Origin: Amphirosellinia nigrospora
Taxonomy: Eukaryota > Ascomycota > Sordariomycetes > Xylariales > Xylariaceae
Direction: 5' to 3'
NCBI GenBank assembly: GCA_004123355.1
Contig: SCHM01000002.1
Location: forward strand, 558,001-622,000
DNA: 64,000 nt
This document shows, piece by piece, positions 1-12,431 of the stretch. Below the pieces are notes generated by a model that was not told the DNA's origin, made no database searches, and was given only the letters and a program-made list of their open reading frames with translations. Within the stretch, counting starts at the first letter, position 1. Every line of letters begins with the position of its first letter. Made by a program: the position numbers and the translations under genes.

Positions 1-104
1 CGGCTGGGCACCGCATCCTTAACAGGGAGTTGCCTTGCACTCTGTGTGATTGAATAGTTTGAATTGTACCGCCGCACCAAGCTTATTTGTAGGGTTGTGT
101 GCCA

Positions 105-1520
105 CTATGGCAAGACCCAATCTTTGTTGTGGCATGTAGACTCCATGCGCTCGACGAAAGCGTCAACACGGTCCATCATCCACCCAGACTTCACTTCTTC
201 AGTAGCAGCAGGAGCTTTACGGCCTAGTCTCAACGCGGTAGATGTTTTGCAAGTGGAGTCGGATACGGAAAACTGCATACAAGCGGGATCGCTCTGACAG
301 GCATTTCGGCAAGCTGCAAACGAGCTCGCTGTCTCTTCGTCCTTGTCTGAGTGATTGTCCCAATTGTCGAGTTCATCAGTTAATCGTGGCAATACGTAAC
401 TGTAGAAGACATCCTTGTGTCGTATCAAACTATTATTCTAGAGAACGAAAGAGGTCAGCATCGTCACTGCATACCGCGCCTTTGCATATGAAATATATAC
501 TCACTGTTTGGTACCACTTCTGTTCAAAGGAGTAGAACCGGGGTACTCTGAAGGTGGGAGGTGATGATAGCTCGCGGCATAATAACACCACGGGTGCCTT
601 TCGGCGCCGCCAAATCCCGATTCGAAGTCGGTGTCCGCCGGTTCCTCGCTCGAGAGAGTAGGGAATGCCCACGTGAGAGGTACTCCGACATCGGCAAGGG
701 CTTTGCCTAGGACGCAGTCGCCAGCCCAATGGCCTGCAGTGAAGTCATCGTAGTATTTCAGGTTCGTGTTACGATGCTCGACCACCTTCTTTAAAGCAGG
801 CTGAGAGATGGCAAAACCAGCCCCGCCGTAGGCAAAAACAACATCGCCGATCTGCATCTGTTGACCTAGATACCACGGCTTGGATGAGTCAAAATGTTCA
901 AGCCAGGCAAGCAATGACTTCCAGAGCACGTATGTATCCGACTCGATAAAAACGAACCACTTTGCCTGGGGCCGAACTCTCAATGCCTTGTCGGCTAGTG
1001 GGAGGAACTTCCACTTATCCAGCTTCCAGCCAGGACTATCGCGACCACCGTTTGTATTTTTAGCCGCGGCCCATTGGGCCATCTCTTCTGCTGTAAAGGC
1101 ATCTCTTCCTTTGCCTTTAAGTCTATTGTAGTACACGAAGTCGGCATGCGTCGCCACGATATCCGGGTTCACCTCGTCTAGAACGTCGTACACGCGCTTG
1201 CCGTCTATCACCTCCTCGAAATCCGAATAGAGCTCGTAGTGTGGTAGGCAGCGCAGGGTTGTCGTGTAATGTGCTGGTAGCTTTTTCGGCGCTTCTGTGG
1301 TTCCAGTCCTGAGTGTTACAAAGATATCGTCAAGGCCTTCGAGACCCTCACACGGATCGTAGGCTTCTTCTGTATAATGACTATCGAAGTTCGCTGTCGG
1401 CTGGGATCGAATACTGAATAGTTGACATATTACAAGTATGATTAGGATTACGATGAAAACTCGGCTTGGCGATCGTGTCAACCTGGATAACGACGTTGGT
1501 AACATCGTATGGGAATTCAT
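105..1520 (-). CDS. GT31-family (Fringe-like) glycosyltransferase, type II membrane protein
   Basis: Two exons, 1520-505 and 429-105, are joined over a 75 bp intron (504-430, donor GTGAGT) and give 446 residues. The N-terminus has a short basic cytoplasmic tail and one membrane anchor at about residues 21-36 (VFIVILIILVICQLF), as in Golgi type II glycosyltransferases. The lumenal part has the acidic metal-binding motif FIESDTYVLW, then YGGAGFAIS and GDCVLGKAL, the usual order in fungal Fringe-like GT31 proteins. The C-terminus carries a small Cys-rich stretch (CRNACQSDPACMQF) that resembles a PAN/Apple fragment. I took the ATG at 1520, which precedes the anchor; an ATG at 1505 would also work. 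The predicted role is transfer of a sugar to a glycan in the secretory pathway; donor and acceptor cannot be told. No frame break was seen. Confidence 0.8.
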
Positions 1521-3522
1521 GCAATTGCGGGCTGGAAAATGGCCGACATCAAGCAAACGGCACGAGATGATTCGAAAAGGGAGACCCTAGTAGCTTGGGA
1601 AAATTAAAAAGCAAAAGGGAGCGCGTGAATCGCGTCGTGGCTAAGGCTTAGCGCACGGGATGGCGAGGGTTAGACAAAGCGATGTCCCAAAGAAAGAAAA
1701 ACGGGATTAAGGTAAGCAGCCGTGGACAGCACCAAAAGACGACGTCGCATCATGATGCGAACGAGACGAAATTGAGAAGCTATTCATCAGCTTGTCAGCA
1801 AGGGGTTCAGGAGAGCGCCACATCAGTTCTACACTTCTACTCTACCCGCGACTAAGCTCGGGGCACTTCACGAAACCCACCAGTCAAAATCGAGCTGAGA
1901 CGGCCATGGGAACGGTCGCAGAAAGAGAGAGAGGGAGTCCATCATTTTCCGACCGTTCGACTGGCTATTGGCATCCAAGGATATAATCCCTGCAATCCTT
2001 CGTTGGCGTAGTGCAACCATTAGAGGTTCCGGAGCGAGCAAGCGATTGATTAGTGCTATTCTTGAATGGTCTTCTGACTGCGAGACAACAGTGAAGCTAA
2101 GTTAAACAACAAGACGCGAGTTGAGAAGAGATACAGGGCATAAACTCACAGCCTATATCTCTCCCTCTCTCCGAAAATGGCATACTTAAGAGTTAGCACA
2201 TCGAGCCTTTCTTTCCAGCAGTATGTGAAGACAAAAGGGCGTCATAGCTAAAGCTAAAGAAAACCCGTCATCTTCGCGTTCTCGCTCCAGCTAACGATCT
2301 CCACATCGCCCAACAATTCATACGCATCGACCACACTTATACAGTGCCGCCTTACAGTGTGATAGTTAGTGCCATCACCTTGGGCCTGCACGGGATTCTG
2401 CGTTGGTCTATAATATAGTCTAGTATAGGTATGGCTCCGTACGTTTAAGGCTTGTGAAAACCCAAAAATATATAAGAAAACCTGTTTCAGATTAGCAGTC
2501 CCAATTTTAAACCGTCTAGATTGGGTGCTCCGCATCGTTTACAGCACAGCAACGTGTATGCATAGGACGAGTGCGCCACAGGGCTGAATGTAGGGGATGC
2601 GAGCGCAGAGACCTACCAAGCAGGCCCCTTTTCTTGGGTTCCCGGGTACTGGTACAGGATTTTGCCTCTCCGCTCATGCAGGTCAAAATATCAACCTTCA
2701 CCTTCTCGTTGGACAACAAGAACAAGGTAGAAGTGTAAGTATATGAGTTGAAGAATATACTATGTATTACCGCCTCCTCGCACTATCTTAGCACCGATCA
2801 TAGATCGATCGTCGAGTATGCCTCAGTATATTATTAATCAACCAACGAGTAAGGTGATAGGCTTTGCGTGCGGTAGTGTGTGTGCTAGTTGCTTGTCTTA
2901 ACATGTCGTCTATATGTCTTATTATAGAAATCCAGGACTTGAACGAATTAGGTATAGGCCTCCAACTATGGATGTTCAGAATCTTCAGTATTTACTTCGC
3001 TAGAATCTTATATGTATGGGAGCAGTATATTTATTACCTTTTTTTTTCTTCATGGCCAACACTCAAACACCCTCCAATTTTATAACTCTGGCCGGGCATA
3101 CGAGCTGCTTACCAAGTCTTGCCTACTGCTTTACAACCACTTATAGGTAGTGGGCTATGCTAGTATAGTGTACAGTATGATGCTAGTTGGGGGTGGGGCG
3201 GTCCGGGTGTCGTGAGATCCGCGTCCTATTCTCTTCAACCAGCCTAGCGAAATCACCGACCAGGGTGGCAAGTTCAAACTAAGGTAGCGTACTTTAGACG
3301 GCCCCCATCATGCCATGAGTAATAAGAAGTAAGAGGATCGTTGGGCACAGAGGGCTAGGTAGCTGGGGCATCTTGGTGAGAGAGGATATCTTTTATTGGC
3401 GTACCAATTGGGACGCTTGTCAACTCTTCCTCTCGCTTTTCTACTTGACCTAATCTACTCTCACTGAGCTTCTCTCATCTCTGCCCGCGTCCCGCAACTG
3501 ACTGAGAACGATTTCGTTCAAA
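1521..3522. other. Gene-free 2.0 kb between divergent genes
   Basis: It serves as the shared upstream region of the glycosyltransferase and the surface-protein gene. I see short scattered reading frames without codon bias or splice logic, and a T10 run at about 3038. A CT-rich stretch just upstream of 3523 (about 3420-3500) looks like a fungal promoter/5' leader. Confidence 0.6.
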
Positions 3523-4518
3523 ATGCGGCTGTTGTCGTTATTACCCATCTCCTTTTTGGTTGCCTGTGCCCTGGGGGATGATGACCTGCCTCCTCCAGGC
3601 CAACCGGCCCTCGACTATACAGATGGCGCATTCAGTGAGCCGAACGGAGGCACGGCGAGCTACAGTCAAGGCAACAAGATGAACATCAGCTGGACAACTG
3701 TATACGAGACTACGAACATATACTTAATCGCGGGCTACAATTGGGCCGCTCCCATCCAGTTAACTAGTTCGTCGCACACACCAACAACGCTTTTACGGAT
3801 GAACACGAATGTTAACTTATCATGTAGCAAACACGGCGCAGACCTGGTTTCAATGGGAGGTCACCACAGACTCGAAAAACACGTCAGAGATATACGTTTT
3901 CCGCGGAGTGAATGGAACAGGGACAGCCGATCAGAAAGCCGTAGGAGGCTTCTTGAGCGCTGCATTTTATATCCCTGTCAAAGAGAATGAGTCGACGACG
4001 CCATCGTCTACCTTTTCCACCCTCACAACATCGGCAACGGAACCAGCGAAGACACCCATCGGCGGAAGTATGTGACCCCGAGGCTTACTTATATCGTTGT
4101 GCTAACCCGTGATTCAGCATCATCCTCCTCTCCGACGCCTACCAACACCAGCTCGTCCGATGCAGGGCTACCTGAAGGAAGCAAAATCGGCATCGGCGTC
4201 GGCGTTGGGGTGGGCATTATAGGGCTCGGGGCTCTCGCTGCCGCAATCCTGTTCTGGCGGAAGTCGAAGAGAAGACAGCAACCTCCAGGTCCGCAGCCGT
4301 ACGAAATGCCTCTCAATGGAGACTTCTCGCCACACATCGCTCAAGGTGCACACGCCCAAGGCGCGCAGCCGTATGACAACAACCAGCAAGCTTTGGCAGG
4401 CTACTACAAGCCCGCCGAGATTGGAGAGACGCACGGCGCAGAGCTCGATGCTGGGCAGGGACATCAATTCATGACAGAAGCAAACGATCACAGAGCAATG
4501 AGAGCGGAATTGCAGTGA
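3523..4518 (+). CDS. Ser/Thr-rich single-pass surface protein (possible Kre9/KNH-like ectodomain)
   Basis: Three exons are joined over introns 3767-3827 (61 bp, branch TTAAC, acceptor GTAG) and 4068-4117 (50 bp, donor GTATGT, branch GCTAAC). They give 294 residues with every phase matching. A signal peptide covers about residues 1-18 (MRLLSLLPISFLVACALG). A beta-type ectodomain of about 110 residues follows, with MNISWTTVYETTNIYLI and TWFQWEVTTDS, then a Ser/Thr-rich stalk. A Gly-rich membrane helix (IGIGVGVGVGIIGLGALAAA) is followed by a stop-transfer FWRKSKRR and a cytosolic tail of about 85 residues. The layout is that of fungal cell-surface sensor-like proteins. The Kre9/KNH-type fold is my reading of the WT..Y pattern and is tentative. 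Confidence 0.8.
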
Positions 4519-5573
4519 TACAGACTTCTTATTGCCCTAATTATTTTCTGCCCAGAATTTTCGAGATATGATACCCAATATAATAGAGATAGAGATGCGA
4601 TTGGGTGGCGCCTAACCATACCCATACCACATAACATCAGATATTCCACGAATCGCCGCGGCTTATTATTCGTCAACGCATCGCACGTCGACTAAAGCCG
4701 CTACAGGTGCCTATGTGTATGACACGACAACTTATGTTCATCACTTCCTACATGGTTTCTGAGCCCTGTTTTGGTAATGGGCTGCCCCGAACGCGAAACC
4801 GCTGGAGAAGTGCGGGTTATTAAGGCGTTGCCTTACGCGTAGTGACGTCTAGTGATCCACAATCCTTTGCATGAATGAAGATGAGCCAAGCCTGAGCTGC
4901 ATTCAGTTTCAAACAATAACCTTCGAAACTAGTCCGGTTTCAGGTAACCGCAGCCTATCTACTCAGGCGCAAAGATAGAATATCGGAATGGGCGTGCAAG
5001 GTAGATGAAGTGTATGTCTACCTGGGTTGTGGAATATCATTGCCACTTGTAATACTATGGGATGACTTATCAGGTATGGAAAGGTATATGGACACGTAGT
5101 TGTACATTGGAATATTTTGTATATGAGATGATGGGGAATGTGTGTAAATTGGTAATGGAGTCACAAGTCAGTGTCCGATGTTTCATAAACACAAAGTTTC
5201 ATTCATAGCAACGACATCGCAGTTTCCAGCTCAATTACACAGGTGAACAGTCGAAGTTGAGTACAGATAAGCATAGCCTATTGTGCCATATTTTATTTAT
5301 TTTAGGGTGAGGAGTCGACGGAGCTTTGCCAATCTACATTATAACCTTCGATAATTCGGTCATCACTTGCCAGGAACAGGGATCAGAGACCAGTTAGACA
5401 AAGAGACTCCTCGTATATAGCCATATGGTCACGTAGAGCCCACGGAGATGACCTCACTGGTCCTCTGTGCAACAACATATGTTTACACCCTACCCTTGCG
5501 TGGATCGTGACATCACTAAAATTTAACTAACTTGATGGGAACTCAAGGCGCCGATTAAGCTCGGAATTTGTGT
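4519..5573. other. Gene-free 1.05 kb between convergent genes
   Basis: 3' flanks of two convergent genes. Overlapping short frames exist but none has support. Nothing else is seen. Confidence 0.5.
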
Positions 5574-6241
5574 TTACAGAACAACCGGTAAGGCAGCCAT
5601 CGCGATGAGACCAAAGCCAATAGTCAAGCCAGAACCAGCATTGTCGGTTGGGGTCGGGGAAGCTGGTCCAGTAGAGGTGACGGTCGTCGCCGGGATCGTT
5701 TCTGTCGTAATAACGCCAGAAGAGGTTTCCGTTGTAACTGTGGCAGGAAAGGTTTGTGTAGTCGTCATCACGCCGCTTGTGCTGCTTGTGCCACCGTTGC
5801 TCTGTGTGCTGCTCGGCATGTCTGAGGAGCTGGTAGGACTAATATCAGCGTAGTTCCAGCCACAAGTGCTGAATAGATTAGTGAGGTCTAGAAATGGATT
5901 ATCCGAGTTAGTTTATGTTTGAGTTTAATATCACGAAGACTATACGTAAATACAGCGCCCTCAGTAGAAATATGCTCACCGTCATCAGCATCATCGTCGT
6001 TCTGGATATTTCCCTTGACACAGGTAGCGCAACTATCGGCTTGCCGCTCTGAATTATCAGCATTGCAGACGCAATCTCGCTTTGACGCGTCGTTGTCATT
6101 TGCCCTATCACAGTCATCCGACCGTTTCGCAATGTCCTGGCAGGCCTGCTGGCAAGCACGGGGAACATCATCCAATTCCACAACCTGTGTAGCGCCGAAA
6201 GCAGCAAACAAGAAGATGGAGGCAATGATCTTTGTCTGCAT
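5574..6241 (-). CDS. Small Cys-rich GPI-type surface protein
   Basis: Two exons, 6241-5980 and 5887-5574, give 191 residues. The 92 bp intron (5979-5888) has donor GTGAGC, branch ACTAAC and acceptor CTAG. A signal peptide (MQTKIIASIFLFAAFGATQ) leads into a Cys-rich domain with about ten cysteines (CQQACQDI, CVCNADN, CATCVKGN, STCGWNY). A Ser/Thr-rich linker follows, then a hydrophobic C-terminus (GFGLIAMAALPVVL) that fits a GPI-attachment signal. The spacing is like CFEM-type or other small Cys-rich fungal wall proteins, but I cannot place it firmly in CFEM. The ATG at 6241 was chosen because it begins the signal peptide. The frame is intact. Confidence 0.8.
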
Positions 6242-7498
6242 TTTGGGTGAAGTTTTATGCGAGAATAGGCGTGTAGTTATGATTATGACGAGAAATTCTT
6301 GAGACGAGTGTGAACGAGATAATCGTGAGCTTGAGAGCTTACGTTCTATCAACTAGTGAAAGGAAGTTTGATATATTTATCCACATCGGCGGGCGCATTG
6401 AACAGATACTCAACATTTAACTTGCAGATCTCGTATAACGCCGCCTCTTAATACGACGATGCGCGTCGTCACGTACCAGAATTGAAGGTTCTTGGCCTCC
6501 ATCATTGCATCCAACGACCGTGTCTGAACCGTGTATAGCCAGACTTGGCGGCCCACAGGTCACCCAGAACTTGATGCCATTTCCCTATGTGTTATAACAA
6601 CTTCTGCATTAAGGTCACATCTCTTTGTCAGGAACCCTGTGATATGTGAGGTAGGTTGATTTGTTGTCGCCCGAGGTCTCTAGAACTACCTTATTTCTTT
6701 GCTGTGTCCCTTGCCTGGCGACATTCCAATCATAGGTAATGTTACCATACTACCGTAGCTGACAATTAGCTATATTATTAGGTTGTAGAGTGTTGATTCT
6801 TATTGTTTGCATGATTCCATGTGAGGAGCTTCGTACTTAAAGCAGGCACTAGATACTTGTTCCCCGAAGGTCTTCGAAACCACCTTCGTAGAGGCTGTAT
6901 GACTATATACATATAATCTCTTTATCTATTCATGTGCTTCGTGTGTCCCAATCCTGTTGCAGTTAAAAGGCCAGTCATGTTGAGATCGTATCCGCCTGGG
7001 CCCTATTAGGACTAAATCTGCTGCCTGGTTATTTTCTTCCCCTTTTCAGTCAACTTGACTTCCCACAGATAAACTCCATGCGATCGATATTGTTGCCGTG
7101 TAATCCTTCCAACCAATTGTAGGGTCAAATTCTTATAGTCAACTCACTATCATTAAGAATATGGCGTTCTGCGAAGCTGGTTAGTCGTCGTATGTCAAAC
7201 TGATGTCTATACAGGTTTCAAAGACGAACTATGCGTACTAATTTTCTACTCCAATGTCTATTCAAGAGGATTGCTAAGACTGTGCATTGTACGATGAGAA
7301 ATCGGGATAGGGACGGCAAATTGTCTTGAACATTCCCAAGTTATGTGTCGGTTGAAATCGGATAGTAACGGCAAGGGTGAATAAATTTCACGATTTTGTA
7401 CTACTAGCCTTGGATTTCATTGAGTATTCAACATAGTCTTCTTCACCCAACCATGTTAACTACATGCTACGTTACTTCGTATCCCGTCGTCTATACAA
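6242..7498. other. Gene-free 1.26 kb
   Basis: Lies upstream of the Cys-rich protein gene and downstream of the next minus-strand gene. Somewhat AT-rich. I see no reading frame, RNA gene or repeat that I can support. Confidence 0.5.
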
Positions 7499-8228
7499 TC
7501 AACTGTCGACTTTGATATACCCCGTAAATTCGCCCTCATTCAACTGCTCCCCAGTCGCAGGGTTGTGGCTATTCGGCCCCAACAATCTCAGAAAATAGTA
7601 TTCACCAGTCTCAGAGCTGTTCTGGTAGTTGAAACCCCAGGTCGTGACATTAACGGCCCCAATGAACAGTCCGGGCTGTCTGACGCCGTCAATCTCGTGC
7701 ATGTAGGGCTCGAGTTCGTAGTTTGGGTCGGGCAGGTTCGGCAATCCGAACCCGAAAACCGATTCGGCGGGTGTTCCGGCGGCAACCAGTGTCTGCCACT
7801 GGACACCATTGATCCCCGTGTTCAACTGGGCTTGTAATGAGCCATTGCCACATCTCATTGGTAGTGCCGTCTCGTTGACGGAAGCGCCTAGTGGTATTGT
7901 TATCTGTTTAGGAAGCTGATCAGTCACACGCACCTAGCCTGACGTACCATGTCATATAAGAGGGAAGAAATAAAACATACAAATCCCCATGAGCCGCCAC
8001 CTACTGCTGTTGCGTACTTTGGTACAAAACTACTTCCGTCTACACTCTTCCCTGTAGAATCTGCGATAACTCTAAGGGGGCAGCTATTCCAGTGTTGTTA
8101 TTGAAGTTGGGAAATGACGTGCAACTATTTGTAAGAGGTGTCACTGTCACAACTGGTAGGAGGGCTGATGCGACCCTTTCAAGACAGAATGCTTGGATCG
8201 CATAGAAGAGTCGATATCTAGGCACCAT
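7499..8228 (-). CDS. Small hypothetical secreted-type protein with one frame break
   Basis: I do not recognise a named family. The start at 8228 opens a hydrophobic N-terminus (RVASALLPVVTVTP). It continues with TSFPNFNNNTGIAAPL, then ADSTGKSVDGSSFVPKYA and GGGSWGF, a 47 bp intron (7980-7934, donor GTATGT), and VRVTDQLPKQITIPLGAS to a stop at 7499. The frame changes between GIAAPL and the next segment, exactly at a run of five G on the plus strand (8076-8080). One more base there would make the protein continuous. The last 140 residues are an uninterrupted frame with several N-glycosylation sequons and a plain Ser stop end. This is a host gene and probably intact in life (see the homopolymer finding). 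Confidence 0.6.
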
Positions 8229-8920
8229 TGCTCTGGAGAATAAATCACGGGAGATAAATTGGAAGTGTTAAAGATGGGATGTAGAAAAGAATGGTACAAC
8301 AGTATTCAACAGGGGATTTTTACATAGGAATGGCATTACCGCTGCTTCCACGCATTTCTCTAGACCAATGGGAAATGGTACCGAAGACGTACACATTGCG
8401 ATTTAGCCGTTGTATAATATTACTCACCAGAAGGCTATCGAGGCAAGGCGATTGGAGGGGTACTAAGTAGGCAGTCTTGGGTAATTGGGGCCCTATTTCT
8501 ACAGTAGTACTACATGGGTATGCAGAAATTGAACGCGTCGGGTTTCTGTCCCTAACGATCTCAGCGAGTCCGGGATTAGGCTTTTTATTATATAATTCTT
8601 AGCTTTACAGATTACTAAGGCGATATATTCAGGGCTACTCTAGGTTTAGGTGACCAATGTAAGTTGTCATTATACGTACCTAGCTAATTTTGGAAAACAA
8701 CTATTACAATAGACAGGCTCCAAATGGAAGTTTTCTGCAATAGGCTTTTTTTGCTCACCAGTGCATTATAGTTCACTCAAGCTTTCATCTATAATAGTGC
8801 GAGAAAGTACATCCATACTTCAGCTTCTAACATGTTTTCTGGGTAACAATAATACCAATTGCCTCGAGGCGAAAAGCTAAACCATGAACTCATCATTCAT
8901 CTTCCGAATCAGCCCAGTTC
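8229..8920. other. Gene-free 0.7 kb, AT-rich
   Basis: Separates two minus-strand genes. Nothing beyond AT-rich sequence is seen. Confidence 0.4.
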
Positions 8921-11900
8921 CTATTCTGTCGTGGCCGGCTTGTCTTGATCACTGCTGGACCTACGCCCGCGAAGCCAACCAAGTGATCGATGGCGCCGAA
9001 GACCCAAAATCTGTGTTTGAAGGATAGGTCTGGAATCGTTGGAAGCAACCACATTTATGGATGGGGCGTCACCTGATGATTTGACTTCGATATTTCCTGT
9101 GGATTTCGCGCGTTTGATTATCATCCTGCTTGTGCTGTTATCATTATCGTCATGAACATCTGAGTTTGTACGCATTCTTCGGTACGTGCATTGTAACTTA
9201 GGGGCGTTTATGAGCTTTGGGTCATATGACCTTGAACGTCGAGTAAATAGAGCGTGGGCTGGTGACAGGAATTGTGCAGTTGGTAGAACCCCTGTGTGAC
9301 ACTGGGTGACCGGAATACTACCGTCCTCGATCTGGAATTTATGAACTTCCTCGGCAATACGGCTTGCCAACGGGCGTCTCGCGCCGTCGCTGCTGGAGTT
9401 TCGCATGTCCCTAGATGTTGAGCGGCGCTTCATTGTGTCTATCTGTTGGTCAAGAGCTTGCACTTCTCTATAACCCTCTGCAGTGGGAAGAAGTTCAAGT
9501 TCCGGATATTCCAAAAATCTACGAGGTTCCATGGTTTGCTGGGTTTCAAGTCCAGGCTGTGAAGCGCGGCCAAGAGAACCTGTATGGGTGACCATTTTGT
9601 TCCACCCAGATTTCAACGCCTTGCTGACATGGCTTGTCAAACTCCGTGATGTCGCAGTTGACTCCCCACTTTTCGGTACTAACTTACCTCCCATCTCGAT
9701 CTTGGAAGGATTTGGTATGACGACCGCGAAATCCCAGCTGCTCACCTTATCTTTCTCACCAGCGGGTGCCGTTCTTTCCTCGCGTGTATGCGAGGGCCAC
9801 TTCGCCCATGACTCCGGCGGAGTCCGCAGCCTACGAGGTTGTCGTTTTGGAATCTTGACTCCTGATTCCGCTCGGCTTTGTCGTTGAAGATCTTCGGCCT
9901 GAAGCTGCTCTACCCATTCCTGAAGAACGCCAGCGTGTATGTCAATAGTGTCATTGGTTTTGGATCTATTCGGTGCTTTCAGATCATTTGATATGTTAGC
10001 GGGTAGAGTAGGGCAGCTGTCTAGGTTCTGGTCACCGGCCTGCGCCTTAAGGACACTATGGCGAGGACTGCTTGCTGAAGTAGGTCGCGGTGCTATATTA
10101 TTAATAGTTGGTCTGGACGATGACAATTTGGTCATTTGTGCTTTCCATCGCCAATGACGGGGCTCGGGTTCCTGTTTGGTAGCGAGATGCCGCAGGTCTA
10201 CAGCAGCATTTGGGTCTAGGCTAGACGACAGTAAAATATTCGGCTTCGGGAGTTCTATCGAATGCAATCCAATTTCCTCCTGACTCTTGTTCGATTCTCT
10301 GTGCGAGCTGGAGGCTCCAACTCTTTGGCAACGCCAGGTGTAACTTGGAAAGAATTGAACCTTTCCCGCTATTTGAGCCTTTGGGATCTTCAAACTCCTC
10401 CCGAAATTTGCTACGCACTGGTGCCCTCGGAGATAGGCGCACGGGAGTGACGCCAAACCGTTTCTTAATTGACTTCAGCTCTTCTTCACGCTGCCTAAAA
10501 CTCCCTGTCTCTGAAGTATTGATAGATAATGGCTCAACCGCAGAGAACTGTGACACCTCAGGCTTGGGCTTGGTATGGTCTGATGATGGCGTTTATTCAA
10601 AGCCGTTCGATATGAACTGATATCTGAATTATCGCTGGTAGTTATGCGGTATGGACTGACGGGCCCTATTATTATTAGTTTTGACAAAGCTTTTTTGATT
10701 GTCCATCAAGGCCTCGCTTACCGTAAATTGGGGTAAGCGATTGCATGACTCTACGATTTCCTGGCATATCCGTTAGGCTAAGGCGCGAATCTCTGGGGGT
10801 AGCTTGCCGACTATTAGGTCGTGTTGTATATCGAGAGGAGGTGTAACGCGAGGACATGTCTTGGATTGATCCTCAGTAATGGAGTCATCCGGAGGACGTG
10901 CATTTTCCATTCGATCGAAGACTCGGCGTAAAGCAATAGATTCATTGTTGGGCGTATCCAGTGAAAAGTTTGCTTCGTCGACGATGTGTTTCGATGTTCC
11001 TGGCCAAGCCCCTGGAGCTTTCTCTTGTAAGATTGAACTGGAATCAGTGGTCTGATTCTTAGGCACTGACAAGCCTGCAGATTCTGCGGGCTTCTGTAAG
11101 TTCTCAACTTTCCCCCGAACACTGGGTTCGTTGGGTCGCTCAAGTGTCATTTCGCTGTTTGGACGGCTTGGGATAATCGAGGCGCAATGGAATTCCTGGC
11201 TCCTTAACCACATATCTAATGGCGAATATCGACCATCGCCTGTCTCAATTGAATGGCTGGAAATATCATTCTCTTTGTGGTTTCTTTTCGGATATGCTAG
11301 ATGTTCAAAGTGCATTGTTTGACTAGTGTCGACCGTCTCGTCTTGTATAGTCGGATTGCTGAAATTAGTAGCAGTGTCCGCTTCTTGCGGCTGGGTGGTG
11401 TCATCTTCCTGTTTAGTAGACAAATCCCCAAGCTCTGGTGACTGAGGGCGAGAGACTTGGCGGGCCTCTACTAGTGCAATATAACTTTCAATGTGGATTG
11501 CACTATAAGATAAGCGCCATGAAGCAGTAGAGGGCGATCCACGACCGCTTCCTCCCAACAGGTAAACGGGAGTAAGATGGGGAGACGATGGCGGTCGGAG
11601 AGTAGGCTCTATATCATTGAAGGACTGATTACATCCATGGTGATACGAGTCGTTGACTGATCTCTTGGCCGATTTAGAGCAGCTAGTTCGCCGAGAGAAT
11701 GGTTGTGCTTCGCGAAGACCCGAAGTTGGGGCTATTGACGCTTCAGGCAATGTGCTGATATCCTTTTTGGTTTCCTGTTCGTCGATACTGGAAACCGAAA
11801 ACTCGATTGTATCTCGAGGCCCGCCCCGGAGAGCTCGGCTCTCTGCAGTTGTCAATGCTAGGGCGCCCAGGAGGGGCAACTCTAAGATCCTCCTCTTTTC

Positions 11901-12431
11901 GCTCTTTAATTCCTCTTGTATGCGCTTGTGCATCAAGCGCTTGAGTTCCGCGCGTCGAGCAAGCTCCTCGTCACTAGCACCAATTGATGGCCGTGACCCA
12001 GACTTGGTATCGGTTCGATGGGATAGACGTCGGATCAACTTTGTCTTGAGAGATCCTAGCGTACCGATGTTCGATTTTTGTGTATCTCTGTCTGGGCCCT
12101 CTTCGTCGGAATCCTCTACCTCGACGGCTTCGGGGTCAACAATGTTGTGATATGTGGGATTCATGAGTTGTGAAGGGCCCCGAGAGGCTAAAATGGAGGA
12201 GAGATACATGTTGGTGTCAGATCGTGACAGTGTCTTGGACAACCTGGCACGAGGAGGTTGGCTGGGTAGTTTGATAACCTCTGTTTGTGTGTCTTTCTCG
12301 GCAAGCTGGCGATTGCGACAACAGCAGAGAATAGACATCATTGACGAGGACCAACGGGGACGGGAGAAGGGGTTGGTTGTAGCATTGGCGGCTTGTACGA
12401 GAGTTCCAACAATGACTGGGGCCTGGGACAT
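8921..12431 (-). CDS. Long Ser/Arg/Pro-rich disordered protein, frame uncertain in the middle
   Basis: I recognise no domain. The start at 12431 gives MSQAPVIVGTLVQAANATT, followed by a Cys cluster (SILCCCRNRQ) that could be palmitoylated. An acidic/basic region follows, with a charged helix at EELARRAELKRLMHKRIQEE, then long low-complexity Ser/Pro/Arg sequence. An intron at 10721-10580 (donor GTAAGC, acceptor CATCAG, phase 1) joins TSSRYTTRPNSRQATPR...SLTPIY to HTKPKPEVSQFSAVEP. Two places do not join cleanly: near 10860-10880, where the upstream frame and the TSSRYTT frame differ by one base, and near 10230-10260, where a small intron (donor GTCGTC, acceptor AAACAG|GAACCC) or a lost base is possible. 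The C-terminal segment runs 10200-8921 and ends SSSDQDKPATTE. This is probably one gene of roughly 1150 residues. Confidence 0.55.

Noticed and set aside
10773-10800. Apparent in-frame stop in the long disordered protein (frame reading KLPPEIRALA)
   Set aside because: The overlapping frame TSSRYTTRPNSRQATPR has more protein-like composition and splices in phase to the next exon, so the stop is probably in a non-coding frame.
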